Assembly (NCBI GenBank): GCA_919901855.1
Contig: CAKKQC010000010.1
Coordinates: forward strand, 107,214 to 171,213
Direction of reading: 5' to 3'
Source of the DNA: a bacterium
Lineage (GTDB): Bacteria; Oederibacteriota; CAKKQC01
DNA length: 64,000 nucleotides
Numbering within the stretch: the first letter of the stretch is position 1; every line of letters starts with the position of its first letter. The notes below the pieces were generated by a model. That model was not told the origin of the DNA, did not search any database, and saw only the letters and a list, made by a program, of their open reading frames with translations. Position numbers and translations under genes: made by a program. Of this stretch, positions 59,744-64,000 are shown piece after piece.

Positions 59744-61996
59744 ATGCGACGACTCATCGCGCTCCTGGTTCTTGGAATCATCGGGGGCACCCTGGCGCCC
59801 GCGTATGCGGCGGAAGGGCTCTCGGGCGACGTCAGCGTCGGCGGGGCCTACTCGGGCCCGGCGCCGGATAACGCGAAATACCGCGAGTTCTGGACTGGCA
59901 TGCACTCGGCGTTCGCGGTCATGCCGCAGGGCCGTGTGAGCTGGGAAACCAGGGTCGGGGACACTCCGCTCGAGGTCAACGGCGGGCTGAACGGCCGCTC
60001 GGGGCTCGAGGGGATCTCGCACGAGGGGGATGCGGGCCTCGACGTGGCGTCACTGGGGCTCTTCCGGTTCACGGGCTCGTACAAGCGGATCGGGCACAGC
60101 TTCGCCGTGGACGCCAAGTCGCTGTACAGCGGGATCGGGACGGGGGTGCTGACGTTCACTGACCCGACGCTCCAGCCGACGATGACGGCGGTGTCGGCGA
60201 CGAACTACAAGACGTCGACGCTGCAGAAGTACGTGGACTCGGCGGACCTCGTGAACCTGGGGCTGCGGCGGGACATCGTGAACCTCGGGGTCGAGGTGTC
60301 GGCGGCCGAGCCCCTGACGCTGGGCGTGGCCTTCATGGGCGAGCAGCGGCGGGGTTCGAGGCCGTTCTGGGCCTGCTTCGGGATGGGGAACTCGGTCGAG
60401 ATCGCGGAGCCCATCGACTACGACACGTTCGACGTGAGCACGAACGTCGGGTACGCGGAGACGGTTCCGTTGGCGGGCGGGATACCCGTTGTGGCGGAGG
60501 TGACGGCGGCGCACTCGGGGTTCCGGAACAACATCCCGAACCTCGTGTTCGGGAACCCGGGCGGGGCGGTGTCGATGTCGAACACGTACTCCGGCCTGCC
60601 GCTGGCGGGGAGCGTCTCGCTCGAGCCGAGCAACGCCGCGGACCGGGTGGGGGCGAGCGTATCGGCCATGCTGCCTCATCATGTCGGGGTGTCGGGGCAC
60701 GCGAGCGTCGCGCGGATGACCCAGAACATGGTCCTGCCGGCGATGTCGATCAACCCGGACCGGCCGTTCGCGCCGCCGTCGCAGTTGACGGCGGGCATGA
60801 AGGTCTACCAGAGCTTCTACGACACGTCGGTCGCCTACTCGCCCGTGCGCCGGGTGCATGTCAAGCTGCGCGCGAGCTATCGGCAACACGACAACCGGTC
60901 GCCGTCGTTCGTGCGGCCGGCGCCGTGGATCAACTACGACAGCTCGGTGAGCACGGTATCGGCAACGAGCCACGCCGTCAGCTCGATCGAACGCACGTAC
61001 GAGTTCGAGCAGGTCTTCGACGTGTCGCATCGCACGCGGATAACCTCGATCTTCGAGCACGAGCGCGCTTCGTTCATCAACGGATCCGCGGACGCGATGC
61101 GGACGAACGCGTTCAAGCTGGCGGTGGACACGCGGGTGGCCGACTGGGCGATGGTCCGGGCGAGCGGGCTGCACGCGGTCAGGGACAGCGCGTACCCGGA
61201 TTACAGGCTCGTGAACGCCGAGCTGCCGTGGGAGCGCAAGTACTACGCGGCGGACCGGGACCGGGACCAGCTGACGCTGATGGCGTCGGCGATGGCCTCG
61301 GAGGACCTCGACATCACGGTCGAGCACCGGGAAGGGCTGGACGACTACAAGCACTCGCTCTTCGGGATGTCCAGGGACCGGTCCCAGGCGTCGACCGTGG
61401 ACGTGACTTGGGGCGCGGGCGACGGAGTATCGGTGAACACGTTCGTTTCGCAGGAGCAATACGTGACGAACCAGCGGAGCCGGCAGTGGAACCCGGACAC
61501 CGCGACGGCACCGGGATCGGGGAACCCGTACAGCGCCTCGCCGACGCCCGAAGACCCCGGAAACTGGACGATCGAGTCCACGACCGTGGTGCGGACGATC
61601 GGAACGCGGACGGACCTGCAGCTCGTGCCGGAGACCCTGTCGATGCGGATCGAGGGCACGGCGTCGGTCGCGAACGGGAAGCTCGACTACGAGAGCCCGT
61701 TGTCGGCGACGTTGCCGCTGGACTCGAACATGTGGCTGCCGAACGACGTCAACGCGTCGGATGAGACCAAGTCGATCAACGCCGGGGTGAGCGTCCGGTA
61801 CCAGGTGACGAAGGCCATCTGGGCCTCGCTCGCGTACCGGTACGACCTCTGGCAGATCCGGGACGACAACCTGGACGGGTATTCGCCGGTGGCCGTGAAC
61901 TGGGCCAACGCGTACAACGGGATGGTCAACATGGACGCGCTGTGGAAGAACTACGAGGTCCACACGGTGCTTGCATCCGTGGGAATGAGTTTCTAA
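59744..61996 (+). CDS. MtrB/PioB-family outer-membrane porin of the decaheme conduit
   Basis: The 750-residue protein has a signal peptide (MRRLIALLVLGIIGGTLAPA) and a body of many amphipathic beta strands with long loops, ending in VLASVGMSF. N-terminal and barrel features (VSVGGAYSG, RLGHS-like IGHSFAVDAK, VKLRASYRQHDNRSP, VTVEHREG-like strands) fit MtrB/PioB, the barrel that encloses the decaheme cytochrome. The N-terminal CXXC motif known in Shewanella MtrB is absent; only one Cys is seen. ATG 59744 has GGGAGGTGAG at good spacing. A strong hairpin follows the gene. No MtrC-like surface cytochrome is encoded here. Confidence 0.88.
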   Translation: MRRLIALLVLGIIGGTLAPAYAAEGLSGDVSVGGAYSGPAPDNAKYREFWTGMHSAFAVMPQGRVSWETRVGDTPLEVNGGLNGRSGLEGISHEGDAGLDVASLGLFRFTGSYKRIGHSFAVDAKSLYSGIGTGVLTFTDPTLQPTMTAVSATNYKTSTLQKYVDSADLVNLGLRRDIVNLGVEVSAAEPLTLGVAFMGEQRRGSRPFWACFGMGNSVEIAEPIDYDTFDVSTNVGYAETVPLAGGIPVVAEVTAAHSGFRNNIPNLVFGNPGGAVSMSNTYSGLPLAGSVSLEPSNAADRVGASVSAMLPHHVGVSGHASVARMTQNMVLPAMSINPDRPFAPPSQLTAGMKVYQSFYDTSVAYSPVRRVHVKLRASYRQHDNRSPSFVRPAPWINYDSSVSTVSATSHAVSSIERTYEFEQVFDVSHRTRITSIFEHERASFINGSADAMRTNAFKLAVDTRVADWAMVRASGLHAVRDSAYPDYRLVNAELPWERKYYAADRDRDQLTLMASAMASEDLDITVEHREGLDDYKHSLFGMSRDRSQASTVDVTWGAGDGVSVNTFVSQEQYVTNQRSRQWNPDTATAPGSGNPYSASPTPEDPGNWTIESTTVVRTIGTRTDLQLVPETLSMRIEGTASVANGKLDYESPLSATLPLDSNMWLPNDVNASDETKSINAGVSVRYQVTKAIWASLAYRYDLWQIRDDNLDGYSPVAVNWANAYNGMVNMDALWKNYEVHTVLASVGMSF

Positions 61997-62020
61997 CCGC
62001 CCGGGGATTACCTGGTTCGC

Positions 62021-62063
62021 GACGCTCCCGCGGGCACGCCGAACGGTGTCCGCGGGAGCCGTC
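62021..62063 (+). terminator. Intrinsic terminator after the porin gene
   Basis: The arms CTCCCGCGG (62025-62033) and CCGCGGGAG (62050-62058), with flanking GACG and CGTC and further pairing toward the loop, form a long GC-rich hairpin followed by GTTTTC. It should end the unit that began at 55976. Confidence 0.75.
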
Positions 62064-62110
62064 GTTTTCGGGAGGGGTTGGCGCGGGGTCGGGCACCGTC
62101 ATGGGAACAT

Positions 62111-62124
62111 CTGATGAACGTCAT
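62111..62124. promoter_or_regulatory. FNR-like operator E (CTGAT-GAAC-GTCAT)
   Basis: It lies between the terminator at 62021 and the CbcL-like gene, 70 bases before that gene's start. Half-sites equal those of operator F. No clear -10 or -35 boxes were identified around it. Confidence 0.5.
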
Positions 62125-62194
62125 GGGGATCGGCAGGGGTATGCGCCATCATGGGTGAGCCGCCCGGGTGGCGGAGGCTGACAAGGAGGTCATC

Positions 62195-64000
62195 GTGGAC
62201 TGTGGCAGGCTGGGTGCGCTCATGTTCGCGGTCGCGGTCGCGGGGGCCGGGTCGGTGGCGACGGCGGCGGATGACGAGACCTGTGCCGCGTGCCACGGGC
62301 AGCGCGGCGGTGAGGCGCGGTTCGTCGATATGGAAGCATTCGGCGCGTCGATCCACGGCAAGAACCGGTGCGTCTCGTGCCATGCCGACGCGGTCGAGGT
62401 CCCCCACCCGGCGAAGCTGGTGCCCGTGTCCTGCAGCCGGTGCCACCGGGTGGAGAGCCAGATCTACCTCCAGTCCGACCACGGGCGCGCGGTCGCCCGG
62501 GGCCAGTCCGAGGCCGCCGCCTGCAAGGACTGCCACGGCCACACCCACACCCTACAGAACTCCCGGAAAGCGGCCTCCCCCGTCAACCGGCGCAACATCG
62601 AGCGCACGTGCGCGCGGTGCCACGAGAACGGCGCCATGATGTCGAAGTTCCAGCTCTCCGAACAACACCCGGTCGTCTCCTACGACCTGACCGTCCACGG
62701 CACGGCCGCCCGGCAGGGGCGGCTCAACTCCGCCGTCTGCACCGATTGTCACGGGTCGCACGATCTTCACGGGGCGTCGAACGGCGCCAGCCGCATCTTC
62801 TGGCGGAACACACCCGAGACTTGCGGCCGGTGCCACGCGAACGTCCTCTCCGTCTACAAGATGAGCATCCACGGGCAGGCCGCCGCGCAGGGCATCAAGG
62901 AGGCGCCCGTCTGCACCTCGTGCCACGGCGAGCACACGATCCGGCCGATGACGGACAAGAGCTCCCTGGTCTACCGCGGCGCCGTGACCAAGACTTGCGC
63001 CGGATGCCATGCCCAGGAGCGCGTGGCGCTGAAGTTCGGGCTGCCCGCGGACCGCCTGCCGTCGTACCTCGATACTTACCACGGATTGGCGGCCAAGCGC
63101 GGGGACCTCCGGGTCGCGAACTGTGCGTCCTGCCACGGGTTCCACGACATCCTGCCGTCTTCCGATCCGCGGTCCTCGATCAACCGCGTCAACCTGGCCG
63201 GCACCTGCGGCCGCTGCCACCCGGGGGCGAGCGAACGGCTGGCCAAGGGGTGGGTCCACGGTCCGCCGGGAAGCAAGCACTGGTCGCTCACGCTGGCCCG
63301 GTGGTTCTACCTGATCGTGATCCCCCTGACGATCGGGGGCATGGTCCTGCATAACCTCCTCGATCTCGTCCGGAAGGCCCAGCGTCCGTCCCACGTTCCC
63401 GCAGGGACGCCCGAGGGCCTGCGGCTCACGATCGGGGAGCGGTGGCAGCACGGGATCAACCTCGTCTGCTTCGTCGCGCTGGCCTATTCGGGGTTCGCGC
63501 TCAAGTACCCGGATTCGACGTGGCTCGCCCTGCTCGCCCCGCTGGGCGAGGCCGGGCGCCGGGGCCTGCACCGGTGGACCGCGCTCGCGTTCTGCCTGCT
63601 GGCCGTCTACCACCTCGGCTACCTGGCGCTGGCCGCGCGGGGGCGCAAGATCCTGCGCGAACTGCTGCCTGGTCCCGGGGACGTCCGGGAGGTGTTCGCG
63701 CGCCTTCGGTACTATCTCGGCGCCGGCCCGGCGCCCGAGCACGGCCACGGCCACTTCCACTACGCGGAGAAGGTCGAGTACTGGTCGCTCGTCTGGGGCT
63801 CCTTCGTCATGATCGTGACGGGCGTGATTCTGATCTTCAACAACGTCGCGATGCGGCACTTCGAGCCGTGGCTGCCGGACCTCGCGACGATCATCCACTT
63901 CTACGAGGCGATTCTGGCCTGCACCGCGATCGTAGTCTGGCATTTCTACCTCGTGATCTTCGATCCCGACATCTATCCGATGAACATGGCCTGGCTGACC
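62195..64000 (+). CDS. CbcL-like fusion of 11-heme cytochrome c and membrane cytochrome b (3' end beyond window)
   Basis: The frame is open from GTG 62195, preceded by AAGGAGGT, to the window end, so at least 602 residues are visible. After a signal peptide (LGALMFAVAVAGAGSVATAA) come eleven CXXCH motifs: CAACH, CVSCH, CSRCH, CKDCH, CARCH, CTDCH, CGRCH, CTSCH, CAGCH, CASCH, CGRCH. From about residue 368 membrane helices follow (WFYLIVIPLTIGGMVLHNLL, LVCFVALAYSGFALKY, WTALAFCLLAVYHLGYLALA, VWGSFVMIVTGVILIF, IIHFYEAILACTAIVVWHFY) with His pairs typical of b561/FdnI-type cytochrome b. Geobacter CbcL has the same order, with nine c-hemes, and oxidises menaquinol for low-potential metal reduction. 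Confidence 0.88.
   Translation, partial: MDCGRLGALMFAVAVAGAGSVATAADDETCAACHGQRGGEARFVDMEAFGASIHGKNRCVSCHADAVEVPHPAKLVPVSCSRCHRVESQIYLQSDHGRAVARGQSEAAACKDCHGHTHTLQNSRKAASPVNRRNIERTCARCHENGAMMSKFQLSEQHPVVSYDLTVHGTAARQGRLNSAVCTDCHGSHDLHGASNGASRIFWRNTPETCGRCHANVLSVYKMSIHGQAAAQGIKEAPVCTSCHGEHTIRPMTDKSSLVYRGAVTKTCAGCHAQERVALKFGLPADRLPSYLDTYHGLAAKRGDLRVANCASCHGFHDILPSSDPRSSINRVNLAGTCGRCHPGASERLAKGWVHGPPGSKHWSLTLARWFYLIVIPLTIGGMVLHNLLDLVRKAQRPSHVPAGTPEGLRLTIGERWQHGINLVCFVALAYSGFALKYPDSTWLALLAPLGEAGRRGLHRWTALAFCLLAVYHLGYLALAARGRKILRELLPGPGDVREVFARLRYYLGAGPAPEHGHGHFHYAEKVEYWSLVWGSFVMIVTGVILIFNNVAMRHFEPWLPDLATIIHFYEAILACTAIVVWHFYLVIFDPDIYPMNMAWLT

Overview
The window is very GC-rich (roughly two-thirds G+C), with densely packed genes and stop/start overlaps of the ATGA/GTGA type. 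It reads as a chromosomal segment of a Gram-negative, anaerobic or facultative bacterium. It has outer-membrane beta-barrels, a PorV-like protein, a T9SS-like sorting tail, a FlgD-like tail and many multiheme cytochromes c. No rRNA or universal phylogenetic marker is complete enough here to place it. The PorV/T9SS-like features point to an FCB-type or neighbouring candidate phylum, and that is inference. No phage, IS element or CRISPR array was seen.

Left part (1-38.9 kb), mostly housekeeping and cell-surface genes: a partial YwiC-like membrane protein; a Gfo/Idh/MocA oxidoreductase; a large secreted DUF11-type protein; an AraC-type regulator with an extra helix-turn-helix; tRNA-Ser(GGA); tadA; an LTA-synthase-like sulfatase; tRNA-Arg(ACG); a GNAT enzyme; a Do-like protease; two branched-chain amino acid permease genes without their ATPases; a Phd/PIN toxin-antitoxin pair; argD, argF and argG interrupted by a membrane glycosyltransferase-like gene; a chain of secreted TPR, PQQ-propeller and FlgN-like proteins; a DUF457 hydrolase; a glycerophosphodiesterase; tyrS; a retropepsin-like protein; a UvrC lacking its usual C-terminal domain; an NtrB/NtrC-type pair; a set of coiled-coil, proline-rich and TPR envelope proteins; and rhodanese, MauE and outer-membrane genes.

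Right part (38.9-64 kb) is an electron-transfer island. It opens with an FNR-like regulator that has four cysteines at FNR spacing. Then come (i) a radical SAM AhbD-like heme synthase, a cNMP-domain protein, a NapC-type cytochrome with 13 to 15 hemes, a tetraheme/FeS/NrfD module, and a pentaheme/Rieske/cytochrome b6/subunit IV-tetra-cytochrome c module; (ii) a monoheme cytochrome c, an SPFH protein and a Qrc-like quinone reductase (pentaheme cytochrome, small membrane protein, molybdopterin-type subunit, FeS subunit, NrfD subunit); (iii) a secreted protein with a T9SS-like tail, a PorV-like barrel, a DmsE/MtrA-type decaheme cytochrome and an MtrB/PioB-type porin; (iv) the start of a CbcL-like fusion of 11 c-hemes with a membrane cytochrome b. 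By eye the island encodes 53 CXXCH motifs.

The parts fit one pathway: several alternative inner-membrane quinol modules, periplasmic cytochromes, and a porin-cytochrome conduit through the outer membrane, which suggests extracellular electron transfer. The most interesting unifying signal is a repeated FNR-like dyad (TGAY-N4-RTCA) in the non-coding DNA ahead of the regulator gene and of all four downstream transcription units, which suggests one redox-sensing regulon. A second recurrent signal is a G(G)TANAAT-type -10 box lying 6-8 bases upstream of start codons, suggesting leaderless transcripts.
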